A stretch of DNA of 27,563 nucleotides, taken from the NCBI GenBank assembly GCA_964452415.1, contig CAYVME010000013.1:1-27563 (forward strand), given 5' to 3'. Both the position numbers and the translations under genes were made by a program. Shown here one piece after another: positions 14,972 to 22,387 of this stretch. Under the pieces are notes generated by a model. That model was given only the letters and a program-made list of their open reading frames with translations. It did no database searches and was not told the DNA's origin. The number at the start of each line of letters is the position of its first letter. Position 1 is the stretch's first letter. The DNA comes from UBA12068 sp964452415 (GTDB lineage Bacteria; Patescibacteriota; Minisyncoccia; Moranbacterales; GWC2-37-73).

Positions 14972-16078
14972 ATGGTTAAAAAATCAGCAAAAAAAAGGGT
15001 TATCGTGGGCATGAGCGCCGGGGTGGATTCTTCGGTGGCGGCCGCACTTCTCAAAAAACAAGGCTATGATGTCATTGGTGTTTTTTTGCATTTCTGGAAA
15101 GAGCCAGGCCAAGATGAATTGAGGGAAAATAAATGTTGCTCTTTGGAATCTCAGCAAGATGCGCGAAAAGTGGCTCATATTTTGGATATTCCACTCTATA
15201 CAGTTAATGCTGCGCAGGAATTCAAAAAAGAGGTTGTTGACTATTTCCTGGAAGAAACGAAAAATGGTAGAACTCCAAATCCGTGTGTGGTTTGCAATGA
15301 AAGAATAAAATTCAATTTCTTGTTCAAAAAAATGCTGGAAATGGATGCAGACTTTGTGGCTACTGGTCATTATGCTGAAATAAAAGAAAAGAATGGTAAA
15401 TTCCATTTATACACTTCTACTGATGAAGAAAAAGACCAGACATATTTTCTATATTCTTTGACTCAAAAACAATTGTCTCGAATTCTTTTGCCATGTGGGG
15501 GATATAAAAAACCAGAAATCAGAAAAATTGCCCAAAAATTGAAGTTGCCTGTTTTTGACAAAGAAGATTCACAGGGACTTTGTTTCACTCCTGAAAAAAC
15601 ACCCACCAAATTTATCAAGCGAAATCTTAAACTGTCCCCAGGTGACATCATAACGACTGAAGGCAAAAAAATTGGAACTCATGATGGGTTGGAAATTTAT
15701 ACTATAGGTCAAAGAAAGGGAATTAATATTGGCGGCAATGGTCCATATTTTGTGGTTGATCGAGATTTCAAGAAAAACCAACTTATTGTGACAAACAATG
15801 AGGAAGACGAAAATATCTTCAAAAAGACAATGACTGTGGAACTTAAAAATTGGATTGCGGACGAGCCAATTTTTCCGCTTGAAGTGAATGTGAAAATTCG
15901 ATATCGGCATCCATTGGTTCGTGGTATAATCAAGAAAGTCGAAAGTGAAAAGTTGAAAGCGAAAAGTGAGTTGCTGGAGGTTGAATTTTTGGAAAAACAA
16001 AAAGCAATCACCCCAGGGCAGTCTGCGGTTTTCTATGCAGATGACAACGAGGTTCTTGGCGGAGGAATAATTTTATAG
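14972..16078 (+). CDS. mnmA: tRNA-specific 2-thiouridylase MnmA
   Basis: Introduces sulphur at C2 of the wobble uridine in tRNAs for Lys, Glu and Gln, using ATP and a persulphide carrier. The 368-aa length is normal. The PP-loop is GMSAGVDSSV (13-22), with Ala where many homologues have a second Gly. The catalytic cysteines are in NPCVVCNERIKF and in DSQGLCFTP. YTIGQRKGINIGGNGPYFVV marks the central domain, and the C-terminal barrel follows. It starts 7 bases after the inverted-repeat element and has no SD. The stop is followed directly by a 7-base-period array. Confidence 0.95.
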   Translation: MVKKSAKKRVIVGMSAGVDSSVAAALLKKQGYDVIGVFLHFWKEPGQDELRENKCCSLESQQDARKVAHILDIPLYTVNAAQEFKKEVVDYFLEETKNGRTPNPCVVCNERIKFNFLFKKMLEMDADFVATGHYAEIKEKNGKFHLYTSTDEEKDQTYFLYSLTQKQLSRILLPCGGYKKPEIRKIAQKLKLPVFDKEDSQGLCFTPEKTPTKFIKRNLKLSPGDIITTEGKKIGTHDGLEIYTIGQRKGINIGGNGPYFVVDRDFKKNQLIVTNNEEDENIFKKTMTVELKNWIADEPIFPLEVNVKIRYRHPLVRGIIKKVESEKLKAKSELLEVEFLEKQKAITPGQSAVFYADDNEVLGGGIIL

Positions 16079-16079
16079 G

Positions 16080-16147
16080 TAACAGCTTCCAGCTGTCAGC
16101 TTCCGGAAAATGAAAATCTGTAAGTTGAAATCTGTAAGTTGAAAGCC
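16080..16147. repeat. 7-base-period repeat array between mnmA and small helical gene
   Basis: TAACAGC-TTCCAGC-TGTCAGC-TTCCGGA is followed by AAATGAA and two perfect 14-base units AATCTGTAAGTTGA. The array fills the whole gap between the mnmA stop and ATG 16151. The first part has the orientation seen after stops, the second the one seen before starts. Confidence 0.8.
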
Positions 16148-16150
16148 ACT

Positions 16151-16411
16151 ATGCAATTGGATCCAGAATTGATGCACCAAAAAAAGAAAATGCAGATGGA
16201 TATTATGCTTAAAGACTCTGATTTGAAAAAAAATGAACGAGAGATGCTTGCCGCTGAAATTGCAATGCGTGAACTCAAACACAAGCAGGCTCAACTTGAA
16301 ATGGAGCATCTTGCAAAAGAAAATCTATGGAAAAAATTGAGTGCCAATCACATTCAAATTCAAGCGGAATTGATCAAACTAAAACACCAGATGAACAATT
16401 TGGGAAGATAA
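16151..16411 (+). CDS. Small charged coiled-coil protein, unknown
   Basis: These 86 residues are almost wholly helical and rich in Met, Lys, Glu and Gln (KKNEREMLAAEIAMRELKHK), with heptad-like spacing that suggests a coiled coil over residues 10-80. No signal peptide or membrane segment is seen. I do not recognise the family. ATG 16151 is used because the upstream in-frame TTG (16139) lies inside the repeat array. The next gene starts 5 bases after its stop. Confidence 0.55.
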   Translation: MQLDPELMHQKKKMQMDIMLKDSDLKKNEREMLAAEIAMRELKHKQAQLEMEHLAKENLWKKLSANHIQIQAELIKLKHQMNNLGR

Positions 16412-16416
16412 AAAAT

Positions 16417-16638
16417 ATGAAAGATTTTTTGACAGTGGTGAAAAAATTCATAGATGAAAAAGGTTTCGAGCAGAAACTTTCCAGTTTTGGAGAGGCGAAT
16501 ATGCGAACAGCTGGTAGGAAATTGGCAAAAAAGGAAATCACAATCGAAGATGCTATTAATGAACTCTGCAAAGAAAGAGATTATGGCAGAAGGATCGGGA
16601 GGCACGAGAGAGCTGAGCTTGAAAAAAGATTAAGATAA
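16417..16638 (+). CDS. Small helical basic protein, unknown
   Basis: A 73-aa protein that starts with MKDFLTVVKKFIDEKGFEQK and ends with the basic KERDYGRRIGRHERAELEKR. It is predicted to be helical and soluble, with an NELCKERDYGRR segment that could bind nucleic acid. I do not recognise it. An in-frame ATG at 16327 would extend it into the previous gene, so the start 5 bases after that stop is preferred. It stands between mnmA and alaS and is likely part of the same operon. Confidence 0.55.
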   Translation: MKDFLTVVKKFIDEKGFEQKLSSFGEANMRTAGRKLAKKEITIEDAINELCKERDYGRRIGRHERAELEKRLR

Positions 16639-16649
16639 TAAATTTAAAA

Positions 16650-16677
16650 AGTTGAAAGCTGATAGCTGAAAGCTTTA
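16650..16677. repeat. 7-base-period repeat array before alaS
   Basis: AGTTGAA-AGCTGAT-AGCTGAA-AGCTTTA: four units of seven bases, ending about 11 bases before the alaS ATG. Confidence 0.75.
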
Positions 16678-16688
16678 ATTTGATTCAT

Positions 16689-18563
16689 ATGACTGCAAAT
16701 GAACTTCGAGAAAAATATTTAGAGTTTTTCAAATCCAAGGGACACACCATCATTCCTTCGGCTTCTTTGATTCCGCGTGAAACAGATGCTTCAACGCTTT
16801 TTACCACTGCTGGGATGCATCCTTTGGTGCCGTATCTTTTGGGACAGGAGCATCCAGGAGGAAAGCGAGTTGCCAATGTGCAAAAATGCGTGAGAACTGG
16901 AGACATTGATGATGTGGGTGACAATCGACATCTGACTTTTTTTGAGATGATGGGAAATTGGAGCTTTGGAGATTATTTCAAGAAAGAAGCGATCGAGTGG
17001 AGTTTTGAGTTTTTGACTGATCCAAAATGGCTGGGTCTTGATAAGAACAGATTGTATGTGACTGTTTTTAAAGGTGATGATCCCGCTTCGACTCGTGGAG
17101 ACGACCACCCGTCGACGCGAGGCGGGGGAATTCCACGAGATGAAGATGCGATCAAAATTTGGAAAGATGTTTTTTTCAATGCTGACATGAATGTTGCGGT
17201 CGCTGGCGAAGACGAAAAAATTTCAGGAAGAGTCAGGATTATTCCGCTTGGAATTGATGACAATTTTTGGATTGCGGGTGCAACTGGACCATGCGGTGGT
17301 GACACTGAAATGTTCTATGACATGCGACCAGAGGAAGGACCGTTGGAAGGAAAATTTGGAGACTTGGTGGACAGTTTCAGGCTTATGGAAGTTTGGAATA
17401 ATGTCTTCATGGAATTTAACAAGACAGTTGAGGGGAAATATGAAAAACTTGCTACGCCAAATGTTGACACTGGAATGGGTGTTGAAAGAACTCTTGCAGT
17501 TTTGGATGGTCAAACAACAGTTTTTGAAACAGAATTGTTTCAAGCAATTTTCGAAAAAATTTCTGAAATTTCTGGCTCAGGATATGGTGACAGTGAGGAA
17601 GTGAAAAAATCTTTCAGAATTGTGGCTGATCATGTTCGAGCGAGCGTCTTCATGATTTCTGATGGAGTGACTCCGCTCAACACTGGAGCTGGATATGTTC
17701 TTCGCAGGCTCATTCGTCGCGCGGTGCGATATGGAAAATTGATTGGAATTGAAAAAGATTTCACGGTGAGCGTGGCTGAAGTTGTGATTCAAAAATTTGG
17801 AGATTTCTATCCAGAGCTCAAAAAAAATCGTGAAACAATTTTTGCGGAATTGAAAAAAGAAGAAGAAAAATTCAGAAAAACTTTGGAGCATGGACTCAAA
17901 CAATTCAACAAACTTTCAGTTGCAACAATTTCAGGTAAAGATGCTTTTGACTTGTATCAGACATATGGTTTTCCACTTGAACTGACAGTTGAGCTTGCAA
18001 AAGAAAAGGGAATTGTGGTTGATGAAAAAGAAGCCAATGAGGAATTGAAAAAACATCAGGAGCTCTCAAGAACTGCTTCAGCTGGAATGTTTAAGGGTGG
18101 TCTTCAGGATTCTGGAGAAGAAACTGCTAAATTGCACACCGCGGCCCATCTTCTTTTAGCTTCACTCAGGCAAGTTTTGGGAAATCATGTGTTCCAAAAG
18201 GGCTCCAACATCACGCCAGAGCGACTACGACTCGATTTCTCGCATCCAGAAAAGGTGGAGCCGTCACAGCTTAAGGAGGTGGAAAACCTCGTCAACGCTG
18301 CCATAGAGGCCAAATTGGAGGTTGTTAAGGAGGAAATGACCTTGGAGCGAGCCAAAGAAATTGGCGCCATGGGAGTTTTCGAAGCCAAATATGGGGAAAT
18401 GGTGAGCGTATATTCAGTCGTGGATGACAAGGGAGAAGTGGTCAGTCGGGAGATTTGCGGTGGTCCTCATGCCAAAAATACGGCTGAATTGGGGCATTTC
18501 AAGATTGCCAAAGAAGAGGCCTCTTCAAGCGGAGTGAGGAGGATAAAGGCTGTATTGGAATAA
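16689..18563 (+). CDS. alaS: Alanyl-tRNA synthetase, short form without C-Ala domain
   Basis: Charges tRNA-Ala with alanine. The 624 residues include the class II catalytic domain (FTTAGMHPLVPYLLG, RTGDIDDVG, FFEMMGNWSFGDYFK, ATGPCGG), the tRNA-recognition helices and the editing domain, with zinc-ligand-type HTAAH at 483-487 and CGGPH at 590-594. It ends soon after SSGVRRIKAVLE; the C-Ala/DHHA1 part of the usual protein of about 870 residues is absent, as is known for CPR. Residues about 131-146 (DPASTRGDDHPSTRGG) interrupt the expected VFKGD...GIPRDEDAIKIW. They are coded by a GC-rich palindromic stretch and look like an in-frame repeat insertion. ATG 16689 is chosen over an in-frame TTG at 16680. 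There is no SD. Confidence 0.95.
   Translation: MTANELREKYLEFFKSKGHTIIPSASLIPRETDASTLFTTAGMHPLVPYLLGQEHPGGKRVANVQKCVRTGDIDDVGDNRHLTFFEMMGNWSFGDYFKKEAIEWSFEFLTDPKWLGLDKNRLYVTVFKGDDPASTRGDDHPSTRGGGIPRDEDAIKIWKDVFFNADMNVAVAGEDEKISGRVRIIPLGIDDNFWIAGATGPCGGDTEMFYDMRPEEGPLEGKFGDLVDSFRLMEVWNNVFMEFNKTVEGKYEKLATPNVDTGMGVERTLAVLDGQTTVFETELFQAIFEKISEISGSGYGDSEEVKKSFRIVADHVRASVFMISDGVTPLNTGAGYVLRRLIRRAVRYGKLIGIEKDFTVSVAEVVIQKFGDFYPELKKNRETIFAELKKEEEKFRKTLEHGLKQFNKLSVATISGKDAFDLYQTYGFPLELTVELAKEKGIVVDEKEANEELKKHQELSRTASAGMFKGGLQDSGEETAKLHTAAHLLLASLRQVLGNHVFQKGSNITPERLRLDFSHPEKVEPSQLKEVENLVNAAIEAKLEVVKEEMTLERAKEIGAMGVFEAKYGEMVSVYSVVDDKGEVVSREICGGPHAKNTAELGHFKIAKEEASSSGVRRIKAVLE
17079..17127. repeat. GC-rich palindromic insertion inside alaS
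   Basis: CCCGCTTCG (17082-17090) and CGAGGCGGG (17118-17126) are inverted copies with one wobble. The interval is strikingly GC-rich for this window and encodes a duplicated P(A)STRG peptide. Its first half, GATCCCGCTTCGACTCGTGG, resembles the palindromic element at 25205-25233. Confidence 0.55.
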
Positions 18564-18566
18564 ATA

Positions 18567-18595
18567 TTGACAATCTTGCTTGGTTCGGGTATACT
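18567..18595 (+). promoter_or_regulatory. Promoter of rplU
   Basis: TTGACA (18567-18572), exactly 17 bases and TATACT (18590-18595) form a near-consensus promoter starting four bases after the alaS stop. Confidence 0.88.
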
Positions 18596-18633
18596 CATTT
18601 AGTAACTAATTTGTCTTAAATATACGTAAAAAA

Positions 18634-18942
18634 ATGTTGGCAATTATTAAAACAGGTGGAAAGCAATACAAGGTGGCTGTTGGTGACAAGATCAAGGTTG
18701 AAAAACTTGAAGGAGAAGCTGGAGCTGTTATCAAATTTGAAGAAGTGCTTTTTGTGGGAGATGAGAAAGATGTGAAAATCGGAACTCCTTTCATAAAAGA
18801 TGCAATCGTTGAAGGAACTCTTGTTGAACAAGGAAGGCACAAGAAAGTTTGGGGAATCAAGCACAAACCAAAGAAACGATACAAAGTTAAGTTTGGTCAC
18901 AAGCAACTTTTCACTGAAATTGAAATCACGAAAATTGCCTAG
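18634..18942 (+). CDS. rplU: 50S ribosomal protein L21
   Basis: A 102-residue rRNA-binding protein of the large subunit, of normal length. MLAIIKTGGKQYKVAVGDKI and the C-terminal signature GIKHKPKKRYKVKFGHKQ identify it. It has a strong promoter of its own and a strong terminator, so it is a single-gene transcript. L27 (rpmA), its usual operon partner, is not downstream; recR converges on it instead. Confidence 0.97.
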   Translation: MLAIIKTGGKQYKVAVGDKIKVEKLEGEAGAVIKFEEVLFVGDEKDVKIGTPFIKDAIVEGTLVEQGRHKKVWGIKHKPKKRYKVKFGHKQLFTEIEITKIA

Positions 18943-18956
18943 TCTAGAATATTTCA

Positions 18957-18987
18957 AAAACACCTCGAGAAATCGAGGTGTTTTTTT
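18957..18987. terminator. Bidirectional terminator between rplU and recR
   Basis: CACCTCGA-GAAA-TCGAGGTG forms a perfect 8-bp stem with a T-run on the plus side and an A-run on the other. It can end rplU and, in the opposite direction, recR. Confidence 0.9.
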
Positions 18988-18990
18988 GTT

Positions 18991-19578
18991 CTAAAGAATT
19001 TTGCGGTTTGTCAATGCTTCCGAGAGTGTGAGCTCGTCAGCATATTCCAAATCGGCACCAGTTGAAAGACCTCGTCCAAGTCTGGTGATCTTTACTCCTT
19101 CTAGAGTTTGAATTTTTCTTTTCAAATATAGTGCAGTCGCATCTCCTTCAGTGGTTGGATTGGTGGCCAAAATAACTTCAGTGATTTTTTCATTTTCAAT
19201 TCTGCTTATAAGCTCAGGGATTTTGAGATCAGCTCCCGTGTCTCCAACTTGAATCACTCCACCGAGAACATGATAGAGTCCAGTGTACGCCTTGGTGCGC
19301 TCAAGTGAAATGATGTCCAATGGTTCTTCGACAACGCAAATCGAATGTTGATCTCGACGATTGTCAGAGCAATATTGGCAAAGTTCGCTTTCGGCAATGT
19401 TGAAACATCTTTTGCAAATTTTCATGTTCTTGATTTCCAAAAGATTTTCGGCAAAGTCGCGAATTTTTTCAATATCCTGCTTGAACAAAAACAAAACAAG
19501 TCGCTCGGCCATTTTTGGACCAACTGAAGGAAGGGAACTCAAATTTTTTATTAATTTTTGGAAGGCTTTGGGATACAT
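18991..19578 (-). CDS. recR: Recombination mediator RecR
   Basis: Works with RecF/RecO to load RecA onto gapped DNA. The 195-aa length is normal. The helix-hairpin-helix start is SLPSVGPKMAERLVLFLF, the zinc finger has Cys55, Cys58, Cys67 and Cys70, and the Toprim domain (SICVVEEPLD ... LATNPTTEGDATA) is followed by LGRGLSTGADLEYADE. It lies downstream of dnaB on the minus strand, separated from it by an array that can fold into a hairpin. Confidence 0.96.
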   Translation of the reverse strand: MYPKAFQKLIKNLSSLPSVGPKMAERLVLFLFKQDIEKIRDFAENLLEIKNMKICKRCFNIAESELCQYCSDNRRDQHSICVVEEPLDIISLERTKAYTGLYHVLGGVIQVGDTGADLKIPELISRIENEKITEVILATNPTTEGDATALYLKRKIQTLEGVKITRLGRGLSTGADLEYADELTLSEALTNRKIL

Positions 19579-19584
19579 AAAAAT

Positions 19585-19660
19585 AAGTCCATAAAGTCAA
19601 AAGTCAAAAGCATATTTTCCAGATTAAGCTTTATGGACTTGTGACTTTTTGCTTTTAGCT
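19585..19660. repeat. 7-base-period array with inverted arms between dnaB and recR
   Basis: AAGTCCATAAAG (19585-19596) and CTTTATGGACTT (19629-19640) are perfect 12-bp inverted arms. Inside and outside them AAGTCAA and GACTTTT units repeat at 7 bases. The right end touches the dnaB stop (CTA at 19659-19661). A related copy is at 26640-26735. Confidence 0.8.
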
Positions 19661-21053
19661 AGTTTTGTTGTTGATGAATTTTTTCAAGTGATCTGAAAGA
19701 TGCTGAATTTTCTTGGAAGAAGGCGCTGACTTCACCAACTGGACCATTACGATGTTTGGCGATGATAATCTTCACGATACCTTTGTTTGGAGTGTCAGGT
19801 TTTTCACGATCTTCACGATACAAAAATAGCACAACATCAGCATCCTGCTCAATTGAACCGGATTCTCGAAGGTCGCTTAGTTTTGGAATTTGTGGTGAGC
19901 GAGCTTCAACTGCACGAGAAAGCTGTGAGAGTGCAATGATTGGAATGTTGAGTTCGCGAGCCAGATTTTTGAGTCCGCGAGAAATTTCAGAAATTTCCTG
20001 CACTCGATTGTCTCCACCGCGTCCTTCCATCAACTGCAAATAGTCGATCACGATCAAACCAAGATTGTTGTCAGCTTGAAGACGGCGAGCCATCGTTCGC
20101 ATTTCCATGATGTTGGCGCTGGCAGTATCATCAATAAAAAGCTTGGCCTCAGAAAGAATTCCCATGGCCTCACCAATTCTTTGAAAATCATTATTCTCTC
20201 CTTCACTCTTAAGTCTTCCAGTTCGAAGACGCCACAAATCAACATTTGCTTCAGCGGCAAGCATGCGGTCAACCAACTGATCGGCGCCCATTTCCAATGA
20301 GAACATCGCCACAGCTGCGTTTTCACGCACAGCCACATGGCGAGCGATGTCCAAAGCTAGCGATGTTTTTCCAACTGAAGGCCTAGCTGCCAAAATGATA
20401 AGGTCGGATTTTTGAAGTCCAGCCAAAACATTATCCAAATCAGCAAAGCCGGTTGGGATTCCTCGGAATTTGTTTCCGTCGCGATGAAGTTCATCAATAC
20501 GATTGAAAGCTGCTTCCAAGATTGAGCGAATCGGCATGAAATCTTGCTTGATATATTTTTGAGAAACGGCAAAAAGTTTTTGTTCGGCTTCATCAAGAAT
20601 TTTTTCCACATCGTCACCTTCGCGATATCCAGCCTCGATTATTTCACTGGCTGCCAAAATCAATCTGCGAAGAAGGGCCTTCTTTTGAACAACTTTGGCA
20701 TAGTGCACAATGTGAGAAGCTGAAGGAACAGTTCCAACAAGTGTTGCGAGATAGCTTGAACCGCCAATCTTTTCCAAAAGTTTTTTCTCATCCAATTTGT
20801 TTGAGATGCTGAGCACATCCAAAGGTTCTCTTTGCTCATACAGCTCAAGCATTGATTCGTAAATCAAGTTGTGGTCGTCTTTATAGAAGTCACCGACTTT
20901 CAAAAGGTCTGCGATTTTGATCACAGCATCTTTTTCCAACATCAAAGAACCCAGAATTGACATCTCAGCTTCGAGATTGCTTGGGGGCGTTCTCAGTGGA
21001 TCAAAAGAAACCTGAGGTTGCTTTTGTTTGTAATCTTTCCATTCTTTGGCCAT
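19659..21053 (-). CDS. dnaB: Replicative DNA helicase DnaB
   Basis: The ring helicase that unwinds DNA at the replication fork. Its 464 residues hold the N-terminal primase-interacting domain (PPSNLEAEMSILGSLML) and the RecA-like domain, with Walker A ARPSVGKT (223-230), Walker B LIVIDYLQ (333-340), ALSQLSRAVE and the arginine-finger region KHRNGPVGEV. No intein is present. The start codon follows TCCCCCT without an SD; a 7-base-period array and a probable minus-strand promoter lie upstream. Confidence 0.97.
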   Translation of the reverse strand: MAKEWKDYKQKQPQVSFDPLRTPPSNLEAEMSILGSLMLEKDAVIKIADLLKVGDFYKDDHNLIYESMLELYEQREPLDVLSISNKLDEKKLLEKIGGSSYLATLVGTVPSASHIVHYAKVVQKKALLRRLILAASEIIEAGYREGDDVEKILDEAEQKLFAVSQKYIKQDFMPIRSILEAAFNRIDELHRDGNKFRGIPTGFADLDNVLAGLQKSDLIILAARPSVGKTSLALDIARHVAVRENAAVAMFSLEMGADQLVDRMLAAEANVDLWRLRTGRLKSEGENNDFQRIGEAMGILSEAKLFIDDTASANIMEMRTMARRLQADNNLGLIVIDYLQLMEGRGGDNRVQEISEISRGLKNLARELNIPIIALSQLSRAVEARSPQIPKLSDLRESGSIEQDADVVLFLYREDREKPDTPNKGIVKIIIAKHRNGPVGEVSAFFQENSASFRSLEKIHQQQN

Positions 21054-21063
21054 AGGGGGAGGG

Positions 21064-21146
21064 TTACAGCTTTCAGCTTATAGCTGTCAGCATTTGAATT
21101 TCAATTAGGATTTGTATATTGAAAGCTGTGAGCTGACAGCTAGCAG
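21064..21146. repeat. 7-base-period array with inverted arms upstream of dnaB
   Basis: The left part has CAGCTTT-CAGCTTA-TAGCTGT-CAGCATT units, the right part GAAAGCT-GTGAGCT-GACAGCT-AGCAGTT. TAGCTGTCAGC (21081-21091) and GCTGACAGCTA (21132-21142) are a perfect 11-bp inverted pair. The whole array falls in the dnaB leader. Confidence 0.8.
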
Positions 21147-21153
21147 TTAGTTC

Positions 21154-21181
21154 ATTATAGCAAGTCCACAGGGGGATGCAA
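21154..21181 (-). promoter_or_regulatory. Probable promoter of dnaB-recR
   Basis: On the minus strand TTGCAT (21176-21181), 16 bases and TATAAT (21154-21159) with an extended TGC lie about 100 bases before dnaB, so the repeat array would be transcribed as its 5' leader. Confidence 0.6.
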
Positions 21182-21200
21182 CAGTCAAAAGTGGCAATTT

Positions 21201-21217
21201 TGTGCACCAATTGCACA
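21201..21217. promoter_or_regulatory. Candidate operator between divergent promoters
   Basis: TGTGCA-CCAAT-TGCACA is a perfect 6-bp inverted repeat. It is located between the minus-strand dnaB promoter and the plus-strand promoter at 21222, in the place of an activator or repressor site. No matching regulator is identified. Confidence 0.4.
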
Positions 21218-21221
21218 CAGA

Positions 21222-21249
21222 TTGACATTTCCGCATAAAAAAGTATAAT
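21222..21249 (+). promoter_or_regulatory. Promoter of the 222-aa orphan gene
   Basis: TTGACA (21222-21227), 16 bases and TATAAT (21244-21249) are both perfect hexamers. The start codon lies about 70 bases further on. Confidence 0.8.
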
Positions 21250-21325
21250 ATCAAGTTAATGTTTTTAGATGGTAGTTTTTTAACAGCAATATAGGAAGAA
21301 ATCTTTTCAAAAAAAGGGAGGGCTT

Positions 21326-21994
21326 ATGGGCGTTGAAATGGCTGGCATCAAGATTTTATGGACCGTGCTCGGGGAAGCAAGCAAAAGAAATAGGCAACAA
21401 CATGAAGAATTTTTTTCCAGAACTGGGTTGGAAAGTCTTGCAGTAGGGGGTGAGAAGTTTTTCGTTCCACATTTTGATTCGAAAAGATCCTTGTGGCATT
21501 TTCCTGAGGAAGTTCGCGGAGTCATGACTTTTTTGATGAAAATTTCCGCATCGAGGCCGGAGACATCAGCAATGACTGTGCTCAACTTTCGCAGTGAAGC
21601 TGTCAGTCCAAGCGCGATCAAATCGAAGGCTGCTGTCAGCAAGGAATCGTTTATTACTCCAGAAAACGAGTTGCGGGTTCTTGCATATCGTTTCGAAAAG
21701 CAACATCGACTTGGCGAGTTTGTTTTGGGTCGATTTTGTTTGCAGAGACTCTTGAAAAAAGAGGGCGCAAAAGTGGAGCAGGAAATTATCTGGAAAGGAA
21801 ATGATGATTGCAAGGGTTTCATTTGTTTGTCATGCGGGTCAACTTTTTCAGAAAAACCTTATAATTCACATAAGATTCCAGGAATCAAAAGTTTTTGCTC
21901 AGCAGTTCCAGTGCCAGACCTTTCCATTCCTGATGATCTGTCGCATCTAAGGATGGAGATGTTCAAGCTCAGAAGAAAAATAAGAAGATTTTAG
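21326..21994 (+). CDS. Orphan protein with possible C-terminal zinc site
   Basis: I do not recognise this 222-aa protein. It is soluble, basic and without membrane segments. Near the C-terminus FICLSCGSTFSEKPYNSHK gives Cys167, Cys170 and His182, and Cys191 follows, a plausible C2HC zinc site. The start ATG has GGAGG four bases upstream, much stronger than the housekeeping genes around it, and it has its own consensus promoter. The 80-aa gene follows 44 bases later, probably on the same transcript. By eye it is richer in GC than its neighbours. Confidence 0.6.
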   Translation: MGVEMAGIKILWTVLGEASKRNRQQHEEFFSRTGLESLAVGGEKFFVPHFDSKRSLWHFPEEVRGVMTFLMKISASRPETSAMTVLNFRSEAVSPSAIKSKAAVSKESFITPENELRVLAYRFEKQHRLGEFVLGRFCLQRLLKKEGAKVEQEIIWKGNDDCKGFICLSCGSTFSEKPYNSHKIPGIKSFCSAVPVPDLSIPDDLSHLRMEMFKLRRKIRRF

Positions 21995-22038
21995 GCAAAA
22001 TAAAAAACCGGCAATGCTGGAAAGGAATGGTGAAATAG

Positions 22039-22281
22039 ATGAGAGACGATACTATTATCATCGGTCAAGAAATTATTTACAAAAATCACAAGAGTAATGA
22101 TAGAGTAACTTTGGGTAGGGTAGAAAGTTTTTCATCTTGGTCTGGCGAAATCGAACACATTTTCGTGATGCCACACATCGCAAATGCCAGTGGCGCAGGT
22201 TTGGAAATCAAGCCGGAACATGTGATTGAATTGATAGATCCAAGGCCGCCAAAAAGGAGAGGCTGGACCCCCTTTGGTTAA
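22039..22281 (+). CDS. Small orphan protein (80 aa)
   Basis: An unrecognised 80-aa protein (MRDDTIIIGQEIIYKNHKS ... RPPKRRGWTPFG). It is soluble and probably mostly beta, with a proline/arginine-rich tail. GGTGA five bases before the ATG can serve as an SD. A small hairpin CCGGC-AAT-GCTGG (22008-22020) lies between it and the upstream gene. It is likely co-transcribed with the 222-aa gene. Confidence 0.5.
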   Translation: MRDDTIIIGQEIIYKNHKSNDRVTLGRVESFSSWSGEIEHIFVMPHIANASGAGLEIKPEHVIELIDPRPPKRRGWTPFG

Positions 22282-22287
22282 GAAGAG

Positions 22288-22327
22288 AAAGAGGCGAGAG
22301 NNNNNNNNNNTCCCGCCTCTTATTTTG
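22288..22327 (+). terminator. Terminator interrupted by an assembly gap
   Basis: AAGAGGCG before the gap and CGCCTCTT after it form an 8-bp stem followed by ATTTTG. The loop contains ten undetermined bases (22301-22310), so its true length is unknown. It would end the two-gene plus-strand transcript. Confidence 0.65.
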
Positions 22328-22328
22328 T

Positions 22329-22387
22329 CCAAATTCACATTTCACATTTCTGCATTTCCTGAAAGCTGTAAGCTGATAGCTAATTTG
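22329..22387. repeat. 7-base-period array at the end of cysS
   Basis: AAATTCA-CATTTCA-CATTTCT-GCATTTC-CTGAAAG-CTGTAAG-CTGATAG-CTAATTT keeps a 7-base period while its motif drifts. The last units overlap the cysS stop (CTA at 22380-22382). Confidence 0.8.

Noticed and set aside
21064..21146. CRISPR array
   Set aside because: The repeats have a 7-base period with no spacers of constant length, and no cas genes are present.
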